Shown one piece after another: positions 54,841 to 62,513 of a stretch of 64,000 bases of DNA. Below the pieces are notes generated by a model that saw only the letters and a list, made by a program, of their open reading frames with translations, was not told the origin of the DNA and ran no database searches. Made by a program: the position numbers and the translations under genes. The DNA comes from Aquimarina sp. MAR_2010_214 (GTDB lineage: Bacteria > Bacteroidota > Bacteroidia > Flavobacteriales > Flavobacteriaceae). The stretch's first letter is position 1. Each line of letters begins with the position of its first letter. The stretch lies in assembly GCF_002846555.1 (NCBI RefSeq), contig NZ_PJMS01000001.1:1798001-1862000 (forward strand), given 5' to 3'.

Positions 54841-55779
54841 ATGTTTTTAAAAAAGAAAGAAACAATACAAATTGATCCGCAGCAGCGTGAGCTATATGAA
54901 CATGCGCGTAAACGTGTTATTCAGAAAAAAAGATTATTTCAACATTTCATCATTTTCTTAGTTGGATCAGTATTTTTTGCAATTCTCAATCTAGCATTAG
55001 GCTACGGAAAAGAGGTTGTGCTATTTGGAATAGACTGGTATATTGTTTCCATATTGTGTTGGGCATTTCTTTTGGTAATACATTTTTGTAATGTATGGCT
55101 GTTTAGTACATTTATGGGGCAAGAATGGGCGGATCGCCAGATGGAAAGATTAATAGCCAAACAAAAAGAAGAGATTGTTTTGCTTCAAAAAGATATAGAC
55201 TTGATGTACCCCAAAGAAGAATTGGTTAAAAAGAAAGAAGGGTTTATAAAAGGAAAAGCATCAGAGATTGTAGAAGAGTTAAAAGAAACTAAGAATATGA
55301 TTACAATGATTGCAGCGGCAGGAGAAAATAATGCCTTAGGTAAGGATAATGACCTGGTTTGGCATTTGCCAGATGATTTTAAGCGGTTTAAAAAACTAAC
55401 AACCGGGCATCATATTATTATGGGACGTAAAACTTTTGAAACTTTCCCTAAATTACTCCCAAACCGTGTGCATGTTGTGATCACCAGAAATACTGGTTAT
55501 CAAGCAGAAGGAGCAATAGTAGTACATAATATGCAAGATGCTTTAGAAATTGCAAAAGGGGATACACAACCTTTTATTATAGGAGGCGGCGAGATTTATA
55601 CCATGGGGATGGATCATGCAGATTGTATCGAATTAACCAGAGTGCACGAAACATTTGAAGCAGATGCTTTTTTTCCTGAAATTGATACCAAAATTTGGAA
55701 GCTGGATAAAGAAGAATTTCATGATGTAGATGAAAAGCATAAGCATCCCTTTACGTATTATACGTACACAAGAAAATAA
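54841..55779 (+). CDS. folA: Dihydrofolate reductase fused to an N-terminal 2TM membrane domain
   Basis: 312 residues. Residues 1-~125 are a 2TM domain: two membrane helices (about 33-53, LFQHFIIFLVGSVFFAILNL, and 67-92) and an amphipathic helix. Residues ~153-312 are a complete DHFR: MITMIAAAGENNALGKDNDL, VWHLPDDFKRFKKLT, HHIIMGRKTFETF, FIIGGGEIYTMG, and the FTYYTYTRK end. It reduces dihydrofolate to tetrahydrofolate with NADPH. DHFR is normally a free ~160-residue cytosolic enzyme; here it should sit on the inner face of the membrane. An internal ATG at 55297 could also yield free DHFR. The stop overlaps the next start (TAATG). Confidence 0.92.
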   Translation: MFLKKKETIQIDPQQRELYEHARKRVIQKKRLFQHFIIFLVGSVFFAILNLALGYGKEVVLFGIDWYIVSILCWAFLLVIHFCNVWLFSTFMGQEWADRQMERLIAKQKEEIVLLQKDIDLMYPKEELVKKKEGFIKGKASEIVEELKETKNMITMIAAAGENNALGKDNDLVWHLPDDFKRFKKLTTGHHIIMGRKTFETFPKLLPNRVHVVITRNTGYQAEGAIVVHNMQDALEIAKGDTQPFIIGGGEIYTMGMDHADCIELTRVHETFEADAFFPEIDTKIWKLDKEEFHDVDEKHKHPFTYYTYTRK

Positions 55780-56630
55780 TGCTTTCTTCAGGGCTTACAT
55801 CTCATTTTGAAGAATTACTTTTAGAAAAGATACAATCTATACGGCCATTATCGGGGGGAGATATTAATCAGGTCTGTCTTATACAAACTAATCAGCAAAA
55901 GATTGTTGCCAAACTTAATAGTACTTCAAAATTTCCTGGGATGTTTGAGGCCGAAGCCAAGGGATTACAAATATTAAAAAACTCCAATACATTTATCATT
56001 CCAGATACTATTTATTTTGGTGAATTTGAAGATGTCGCTTTTTTGATATTAGAATATATTAATTCTGGAAAACAAGCAGATAATTTTTGGGAGATATTTG
56101 GAGAACAATTGGCGATCTTACATCAACAAAACGAATCTTATTTTGGTTTTGAGAATGATAATTATATTGGTAGTTTACCACAGTATAATACGATGTGTGG
56201 TTCTGCATACGAATTTTATGTAAGCCAACGATTACAACCACAATTTGAATTAGCACAACAAAAGGGATTTGAATTTTCAGACTTAGATACATTTTATAAA
56301 ACGATTAAAGATGAAATTCCAGACGAAAAACCAAGCCTGATTCATGGTGATTTATGGAGTGGTAATTTTATGATTGATACACTGGGATATCCTTGTCTTA
56401 TTGATCCAGCAGTTGCTTATGCCCCTAGAGAAATGGATATGAGTATGATGCATCTTTTTGGAGGTTTTAATGTTAAAGTATTTGATGTTTATAATGAAAT
56501 TTTTCCGCTAGTAGGGAATTGGAAAGATCGATTATCGATTTGGCAATTGTATTACCTTTTGGTTCACCTTAATCTGTTTGGGGGTTCATATTACAATAAG
56601 GTAAAGAGTATTGTGAACCGGTATTCTTAA
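55779..56630 (+). CDS. Fructosamine kinase family protein
   Basis: 283 residues. It has the phosphotransferase signature HGDLWSGNFMID and the metal site LIDPAVAYAPREMDMSMMHLFGG of the fructosamine-3-kinase family, and an N-terminal nucleotide-binding lobe (IRPLSGGDINQVCLI, KIVAKLNSTS). It probably phosphorylates sugar-derived protein adducts (deglycation), though the bacterial substrate is untested. It starts on the last base of the DHFR stop codon, so translation is coupled. Confidence 0.9.
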   Translation: MLSSGLTSHFEELLLEKIQSIRPLSGGDINQVCLIQTNQQKIVAKLNSTSKFPGMFEAEAKGLQILKNSNTFIIPDTIYFGEFEDVAFLILEYINSGKQADNFWEIFGEQLAILHQQNESYFGFENDNYIGSLPQYNTMCGSAYEFYVSQRLQPQFELAQQKGFEFSDLDTFYKTIKDEIPDEKPSLIHGDLWSGNFMIDTLGYPCLIDPAVAYAPREMDMSMMHLFGGFNVKVFDVYNEIFPLVGNWKDRLSIWQLYYLLVHLNLFGGSYYNKVKSIVNRYS

Positions 56631-56647
56631 TTTAAAACGAGTTATTT

Positions 56648-56771
56648 GCGTCAGGGATAGTAGTAAAAATCCCGCAGTATTGTATTGCTGAGCTACTCTA
56701 CTGAGCTTGACGAAAGTGTTATCTACGGATAAATAATACGAGGAATTGTAACGAATAGCCCGCCCGGACGC
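56648..56771. repeat. Possible structured intergenic repeat element
   Basis: A 124-base non-coding element bounded by GCGTC (56648-56652) and GACGC (56767-56771). It holds GGGAT/ATCCC pairing near its left end and a GC-rich AGCCCGCCCGGACGCC right end that stands out from the AT-rich surroundings. The layout resembles small interspersed intergenic elements that I recall from flavobacterial genomes. A second copy is not present in this window. Confidence 0.35.
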
Positions 56772-56811
56772 CCAAAACAAAAATTCTAACCACTCATACC
56801 AACTTTATCCT

Positions 56812-56819
56812 TACTTTTG
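56812..56819 (+). promoter_or_regulatory. TAnnTTTG promoter element for fabD
   Basis: TACTTTTG matches TAnnTTTG exactly, 26 bases before the fabD ATG. No -33 TTG at ideal spacing is seen. Confidence 0.5.
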
Positions 56820-56845
56820 TCAAAATTTTAAATACACAGTATCAT

Positions 56846-57727
56846 ATGAACGCATATGTATTTCCTGGTCAAGGAGCTCAATTTTCGGGAATGGGTCTTG
56901 ATCTATATGAAAACTCAGAAATTGCTAAAGAACTTTTTGATAAAGCTAATGATATCTTAGGGTTTGAGATTACCAAAATTATGTTTGAAGGTACCGCAGA
57001 TGAGTTAAAACAAACTAAAGTTACACAACCTGCTATCTTTCTACATTCGGTTATCTTAAGTAAGGTATTAGGAAATAGTTTTAAACCAGATATGGTAGCG
57101 GGACATTCTTTAGGAGAATTTTCTGCTTTGGTTGCTAACGGAACGCTTAATTTTGAAGACGCTTTAAGATTAGTGTCCAAACGAGCAATGGCTATGCAAA
57201 AAGCATGTGAGTTGAAACCATCTACAATGGCAGCTGTTTTGGGATTAGAAGATGCCGTAGTAGAGCAGGGGTGTGAAGCAATAGATGGGATTGTAGTACC
57301 AGCAAATTATAATTGCCCAGGTCAATTGGTGATTTCTGGAGAAGTAGATGCTATCGAAAAAGCATGTGAATTGATGAAAGAAAAAGGAGCCCGAAGAGCA
57401 TTGGTATTACCAGTAGGAGGAGCATTTCATTCTCCATTGATGGAGCCAGCCAGAGAAGAATTGGCAGCGGCGATTGAAGCGACTACATTTAATATACCTA
57501 ATTGCCCGGTGTATCAAAATGTAACAACAAAAGCAGTTACAGATCCCGAGGAAATTAAAAAGAACCTGATCGCACAGCTTACTGCACCTGTAAAGTGGAC
57601 ACAAAGTATGCAAAACATGATCAAAGATGGCGCAACATCATTTACCGAAGTTGGCCCAGGAAAAGTATTATCAGGATTAGTGAAAAAAGTAGATCGATCT
57701 ATGGAAACTATTTCGGCTTCGATTTAA
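56846..57727 (+). CDS. fabD: Malonyl-CoA:ACP transacylase
   Basis: 293 residues. All FabD motifs are intact: VFPGQGAQFSGMG, the nucleophile in VAGHSLGEFSALV, and the catalytic His in GGAFHSPLM. It loads malonyl onto the fatty acid acyl carrier protein. It is a single gene with its own promoter and terminator, 39 kb from the PKS genes, so it is best seen as housekeeping. It is nevertheless the only intact acyltransferase of this class in the window and could load the PKS carrier domains in trans. Confidence 0.96.
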   Translation: MNAYVFPGQGAQFSGMGLDLYENSEIAKELFDKANDILGFEITKIMFEGTADELKQTKVTQPAIFLHSVILSKVLGNSFKPDMVAGHSLGEFSALVANGTLNFEDALRLVSKRAMAMQKACELKPSTMAAVLGLEDAVVEQGCEAIDGIVVPANYNCPGQLVISGEVDAIEKACELMKEKGARRALVLPVGGAFHSPLMEPAREELAAAIEATTFNIPNCPVYQNVTTKAVTDPEEIKKNLIAQLTAPVKWTQSMQNMIKDGATSFTEVGPGKVLSGLVKKVDRSMETISASI

Positions 57728-57750
57728 GGAATATCAACAATATATTATAG

Positions 57751-57801
57751 ACCTCGCAGGAGATGCTAAGATAAGTTTAGTATTCGTTTGTGAGGTTTTT
57801 T
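57751..57801 (+). terminator. Terminator of fabD
   Basis: ACCTCGCA (57751-57758) pairs with TGTGAGGT (57789-57796) with one G-T pair. The 30-base loop is long, and a T-run follows. The convergent LysE gene ends at 57800. Confidence 0.6.
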
Positions 57802-58435
57802 ATTTCGCTTTAGTAAAAGCTATTTTTACAGCTAATCCTGTTAATACAGAAGCCATAAACCATTTCTGAACTCTTACCCATAATGGATTTTTGGTAAACC
57901 AATCAGCCATTTTTGCAGCCGAAATAACAATTAGAAAATTGATTGAAAAGCTAATCATAACTTGTATGATGCCTAATTGAAAACTTTGCCCTAAAACTGA
58001 TCCATATTCAGGTTTAATAAACTGCGGAAAAAAGGATAAATAAAACAAAGCCATTTTGGGGTTGAGTACATTGGTAAGAAGTCCGATATTAAATAATTTA
58101 ATGGGTTTGTCTTTTTTTAAAGAACGATCGGCGTCGAATATTTTAGTACCACCAGATTTAACAGTGTTATATGCCAAATACAATAAATAGCCAACTCCTA
58201 AAAACTTAACAATTACAAAGGCATAAGGTACAGCAAAGAATATGGCAGTTAACCCAAAAGATACCATAAGAATATGAAATAAAAACCCGCAAATAACTCC
58301 AAAAAGTGAGATAATTCCGGCTTGTTTTCCCTGAGATAAAGATCTCGAGATAAGATAAATCATATTTGGTCCCGGAGACAGTACCATTATTAATGAAGCA
58401 AGAGAAAACATAAGGAGTTCGTTGATAGGAATCAT
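57800..58435 (-). CDS. LysE/RhtB family amino-acid exporter
   Basis: 211 residues with about six membrane helices. The family start is clear (SLIMVLSPGPNMIYLISRSL), followed by QGKQAGIISLFGVICGFLFH and LTNVLNPKMALFYLSFFPQF. It should export amino acids or related small molecules across the inner membrane; the substrate cannot be told. It is a single-gene unit convergent with fabD. Confidence 0.92.
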   Translation of the reverse strand: MIPINELLMFSLASLIMVLSPGPNMIYLISRSLSQGKQAGIISLFGVICGFLFHILMVSFGLTAIFFAVPYAFVIVKFLGVGYLLYLAYNTVKSGGTKIFDADRSLKKDKPIKLFNIGLLTNVLNPKMALFYLSFFPQFIKPEYGSVLGQSFQLGIIQVMISFSINFLIVISAAKMADWFTKNPLWVRVQKWFMASVLTGLAVKIAFTKAK

Positions 58436-58879
58436 ATACTTTTATTACAGATGTACAGGGTAAAAATATTGTTTTTTTCGCAATTGCGCAGTGCTGACCT
58501 CAATACTTGATTACAATACTGCTCTTTTTTATTTCAATATTGATATGAGATGTTAAACATATGGGTTAAACTTATTCCATTTCTCATTTGAGTTTATAAA
58601 AATAAAACACTCTTTTTTTCTTTCTATTTCATTATGAAAGTAAAAACTCTTGCTACGCCTATATTTTGTATCCAATCAAGCTGAGCACAAGTTTTTCTTA
58701 TTTATGTATAGATCATTTTTGTTTACAATAAATACAACTGAGTTTACAGATTTCTGTACTTATCTATTACGGAAAAACCATAATTTCGTTTTTTATTACG
58801 ATGTAAAATCATAAAGAATACTATTAAAAAGACAATTTTTTGTGTTTCGTAATGCAGTGTATATCTTTAATCTATAGTT
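58436..58879. other. Intergenic region between LysE and the RHS locus
   Basis: 444 bases of AT-rich DNA between divergent genes. It contains a short palindrome, CGCAATTGCG, near 58480 and several T-runs, but no exact TAnnTTTG promoter, terminator-like hairpin or coding frame that I can support. Confidence 0.4.
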
Positions 58880-59152
58880 ATGAATAGTATTATCAAACAG
58901 ATCGAATTTATAAAACGTATTGATCAGCTTATTCGCTTGCAAGCTACGGGATCACCAGAAGAGCTGATCTCAAAACTAAGAATTTCAAAAACCAAACTGT
59001 ATCGCATTATAAATACGATGAAAATGTTAAACGCTCCTATTGAATATGACATCACTGTACAAAGTTTTATATATGCCGAACCAGTGGATTTTACTTTTGG
59101 ATTTTATACAAAAGATCGAAAAACAAATATTCTTAATCCTTTTATAGGGTAG
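58880..59152 (+). CDS. Small helix-turn-helix protein
   Basis: 90 residues. The N-terminal 55 residues look like a winged helix-turn-helix of DeoR/MarR type (IDQLIRLQATGSPEELISKL, ISKTKLYRIINTMKM), followed by a short beta-rich tail (PIEYDITVQSFIYAEP). Proteins of this sort are common singletons in Flavobacteriia. It precedes the two RHS genes by 157 bases on the same strand and may regulate them; there is no direct evidence for this. Confidence 0.75.
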   Translation: MNSIIKQIEFIKRIDQLIRLQATGSPEELISKLRISKTKLYRIINTMKMLNAPIEYDITVQSFIYAEPVDFTFGFYTKDRKTNILNPFIG

Positions 59153-59309
59153 TTAAGAAGGGGATATAACTACGAAACTTAAAACCCTCATCTCATTTTA
59201 AAAAAACTTTCCATTTTTTTTCTCAGTTCCGAAAAATGAAACTGGGATGATTTAATATTGCTATTGAAATACGATTAAAAAACAAGATCAGTCATTAAAT
59301 ATTTACTTT

Positions 59310-62300
59310 ATGAAAAACATCACCATAGTACTTTTTTTCTTTTGTTGTAGTTTCTATGCTCAGGAGTTTACTCCGGATTATATAGAGTATCATGCGAAAT
59401 ACACTCCAGAAACTCCGAATGCCTCTACTTTTACGATTTATGGAAATACTCCTGTAAATCATGCCACTGGTGTTCCGAAAATTGACATTCCTTTATTTAC
59501 GATAGAGGAAGACGGGATGTCTGTTCCTATTTCATTATCCTATCATGCTTCAGGAGTCAAAGTTGATGATCTGTCGAGTGTTGTTGGCTTAAAATGGACT
59601 TTAAATGCGGGGGGTGGTATCTTCCGGCAGGTTAATGATAATCCTGATGAAACAGGTTGGTTACAAGCCAATTCCAGAGGATTTGTAACTCCTGATTGGA
59701 TAGCTGCACAAGGTAGGATTGATGTTTGGGAGACTCAACAGCTAATAGGTCATTCGGATAAATATAAAGATTATTATCCTGATGATTATAATTATACATT
59801 TTTAAATCATTCTGGGGCTTTTATCTTTAATCAGGACGGAACCATCCAGGAAGAAAAAGAAAGCGCTTTATTTTTTGAGAAAAATTCAGGTGTTGACAAC
59901 TCTTTTTATTTTAAAGCACACGATGGTTATGGAGCTAGGTATCATTTTAATAATGACAATATAGAATCCAATGGGAAACATATTCTTTTTGCAAGTGATG
60001 CAGGGGGCTTAAGTCTAAATAGAGAAGGTAGCGTAACAGGTTGGATGCTCAATAAACTGGTTACTAAAAATAATAAACAGATTAATTTTGCCTATACTCC
60101 TTATACATTAGAATATGAAATTACGAATGCTTCGAATTCTTTAAATGTTGCTCCGGGTTGTGTTGAAACCTCTCCTCAATGCGGATGTTCCGGGACGGGT
60201 ATTATTTCAAAAACATCGGTATCTTCTACGGCTGTTAGGTACACCTCTGTAAATCAACTTATCAGCACAATTGAATCTTCGAATATCAAGGTAAGTTTTA
60301 ATTATACAGAAGACGCTACATTGTCTAATTGGAAGAAACAACTTAATTCGATTATTGTTTTAGATAAAATAGCCAATAAAACTAAATCCTATACCTTTAC
60401 ATATAGCAAATTTCCTGGAGATTCACGTTTACGGTTAGATCAGATACAAGAGATTGGTTTTGATCACCTTACCAAACCAGCATATAAGTTTTATTATGAG
60501 GCTGGAAGCCTTCCCGCTCTCGGTAGTATGTCAAAAGACTTTCATGGTTATTACAACGGTAAAAGCAACACGTCTCTAGTGCCTTATTCGGTAGCAGCCT
60601 ATCGTACTATTACACCTACATATCGCGCTAGACTTGCCGATCGTCGAGAAGATTTGTCGTATCTTAAAATCGGAACTTTACGTAAGATTGAATACCCTAC
60701 AGGAGGTTCGACCACTTTTACTTACGAAGCCAATGCTGTTCCTTCAACAACAAATGATAATCCAGTATACGTAACCAAGTATGCGTCAGCACTTGCATCA
60801 AGTGCTTATACAATATCAGGTGATTATAGAGTTTTTAAGGGTGAATTTAAAGTGAGAAAAGACTTAGAAAGTTCAGGTACACCTGTCACCTATACCGGAT
60901 CTTCCGATATTTGTAATTTTGATCCGTTGGAGCCGAGTATTGACTGCTCACAATTTAACATCTACCCAAAACACAGTGATGGCAGTTTGGGAACGCCTGT
61001 TTTTTCTCCTTTTAAGGTAATTGGAGTAAATGGTAGCATAATTCTTCCTAAAGGAGATTATGTGCTAGAACTGAAAGTAGAAGAAGCAAAACTAGTTGCT
61101 AACCCAACAGCTTTGATTTCTGTAAACCTGAGTTGGGACGAACAAGAAATTACCGCTAAGTCAACACATTATGTTGGGGGATTACGAGTAAAGTCCGTGA
61201 TCGATAAAGATATTAATGATGCGATTACAAAACAAACTCAATATAGTTATAAGGGATTAACAGGACATAGTTTAAATGTTAATAATACCACTAAAGGATA
61301 TGGTGAGAGTACCGTATTTTCTTCAGATAACATTGGTATAAACCCAGCCCTTATTAAATCGGGATATTTCTATGATCAGGTCACCATTGATCAAATAGGA
61401 ACTGATGATAGGATCAGAACAATAGAATACTATAGCGAGGCATTTCGAAACAAATCATATGCTTCTCAATTAGTAAAACAAGAATTATATAAAGAAAATA
61501 ATAAAGTTAGAGATATCGTGTATACTCACGATAATACAATTACAAAAACATTACAATTTTGGACTCTTAGTGATAAAGTACTTTGTTTTACGCCTGCAGG
61601 AACTGACAATACCGTTTTGGGATATACTAACCCTAATTCGACGAACTATTATCATCGTAGAGATGTACTCTCCAAGAAAACCCAGATTGATTACCATTCT
61701 AAACCCGGAGAACCTTTTAATGCTTCGGTTACCCAATATAAATATGAGTATAATGATAATGTGCAGGTAATCAAAGAGGAGTTGGATGGTAGACTGTATG
61801 CAGAAAGTGAACAAGCTATTGTTGATAATAATTATAGCATAGTTCCCGATGGTAGACATGTAGAAATCCGATATACCTATCCTAAAGATCACCAGTCAGA
61901 AAACACGACCATTGCAGCTTTACATAATAACCACCAAACTAGCTTACCTGTAAGTAAAAAAGTGTATGCTAACGGGGATCTTATCCAGGGTCAGTTTATG
62001 AATTATGACACTCAGGGTAATGTGATTGCTACCTATAAGCATCATAAAGGGCAATCTACTTATCAACCTGCTGTAGGTCATATCCCTTCGGATTATGAAT
62101 TATATCAGGAGTTTAAGCTTGAAGCAGGAAAACCAATAGAAGTGCAACGCAAAGACGGGCTTCCTATCGCGATCTTATGGGATACAACACATACCTATGT
62201 TTTGGCACAATTGATAGGAGTCACCAAAACTGAATTGGAAGGAGTTAGCGGAGCTGTTAATTTAAAAACGACAACCGATAGTCAGCTCAATACACTCTAT

Positions 62301-62501
62301 AGTAATTTACGAAATACTTTTACAAATGGGCAGATCACCACTTTTATTCATGAACCGCTAAAAGGAGTGGTGCAGGCTACCGATGCCAGGGGATATACTA
62401 CCCAATATGATTATGACGGTCTGAGCCGATTGATATCGGTAAAAGATGCCGATAACCATCTGATCTCAGAGAATAAGTACCATTATAAAAACCAACAGTA
62501 A
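59310..62501 (+). CDS. Secreted RHS-repeat protein
   Basis: 1063 residues. A signal peptide (NITIVLFFFCCSFYA, then QEF) leads into a large beta-rich domain typical of bacteroidotal RHS-like proteins (GVPKIDIPLFTIEEDGMSVP, SLSYHASGVKVDDLSSVVGL). YD-type repeats appear only at the end (ATDARGYTTQYDYDGLSRL, SVKDADNHLISENKY). There is no toxin domain after the final repeat, so the polypeptide looks truncated compared with full RHS toxins, or it works with the RHS protein encoded 12 bases downstream. A Cys-rich loop (SPQCGCSGTG) is notable. Export to the surface or medium is likely; the function is unknown. Confidence 0.88.
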   Translation: MKNITIVLFFFCCSFYAQEFTPDYIEYHAKYTPETPNASTFTIYGNTPVNHATGVPKIDIPLFTIEEDGMSVPISLSYHASGVKVDDLSSVVGLKWTLNAGGGIFRQVNDNPDETGWLQANSRGFVTPDWIAAQGRIDVWETQQLIGHSDKYKDYYPDDYNYTFLNHSGAFIFNQDGTIQEEKESALFFEKNSGVDNSFYFKAHDGYGARYHFNNDNIESNGKHILFASDAGGLSLNREGSVTGWMLNKLVTKNNKQINFAYTPYTLEYEITNASNSLNVAPGCVETSPQCGCSGTGIISKTSVSSTAVRYTSVNQLISTIESSNIKVSFNYTEDATLSNWKKQLNSIIVLDKIANKTKSYTFTYSKFPGDSRLRLDQIQEIGFDHLTKPAYKFYYEAGSLPALGSMSKDFHGYYNGKSNTSLVPYSVAAYRTITPTYRARLADRREDLSYLKIGTLRKIEYPTGGSTTFTYEANAVPSTTNDNPVYVTKYASALASSAYTISGDYRVFKGEFKVRKDLESSGTPVTYTGSSDICNFDPLEPSIDCSQFNIYPKHSDGSLGTPVFSPFKVIGVNGSIILPKGDYVLELKVEEAKLVANPTALISVNLSWDEQEITAKSTHYVGGLRVKSVIDKDINDAITKQTQYSYKGLTGHSLNVNNTTKGYGESTVFSSDNIGINPALIKSGYFYDQVTIDQIGTDDRIRTIEYYSEAFRNKSYASQLVKQELYKENNKVRDIVYTHDNTITKTLQFWTLSDKVLCFTPAGTDNTVLGYTNPNSTNYYHRRDVLSKKTQIDYHSKPGEPFNASVTQYKYEYNDNVQVIKEELDGRLYAESEQAIVDNNYSIVPDGRHVEIRYTYPKDHQSENTTIAALHNNHQTSLPVSKKVYANGDLIQGQFMNYDTQGNVIATYKHHKGQSTYQPAVGHIPSDYELYQEFKLEAGKPIEVQRKDGLPIAILWDTTHTYVLAQLIGVTKTELEGVSGAVNLKTTTDSQLNTLYSNLRNTFTNGQITTFIHEPLKGVVQATDARGYTTQYDYDGLSRLISVKDADNHLISENKYHYKNQQ

Positions 62502-62513
62502 GCACTACAGAAA

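Noticed and set aside
56846..57727. FabD as a dedicated trans-AT of the biosynthetic cluster
   Set aside because: It is 39 kb away with its own promoter and terminator among housekeeping genes. It could load the line, but nothing in the sequence links it to the cluster.
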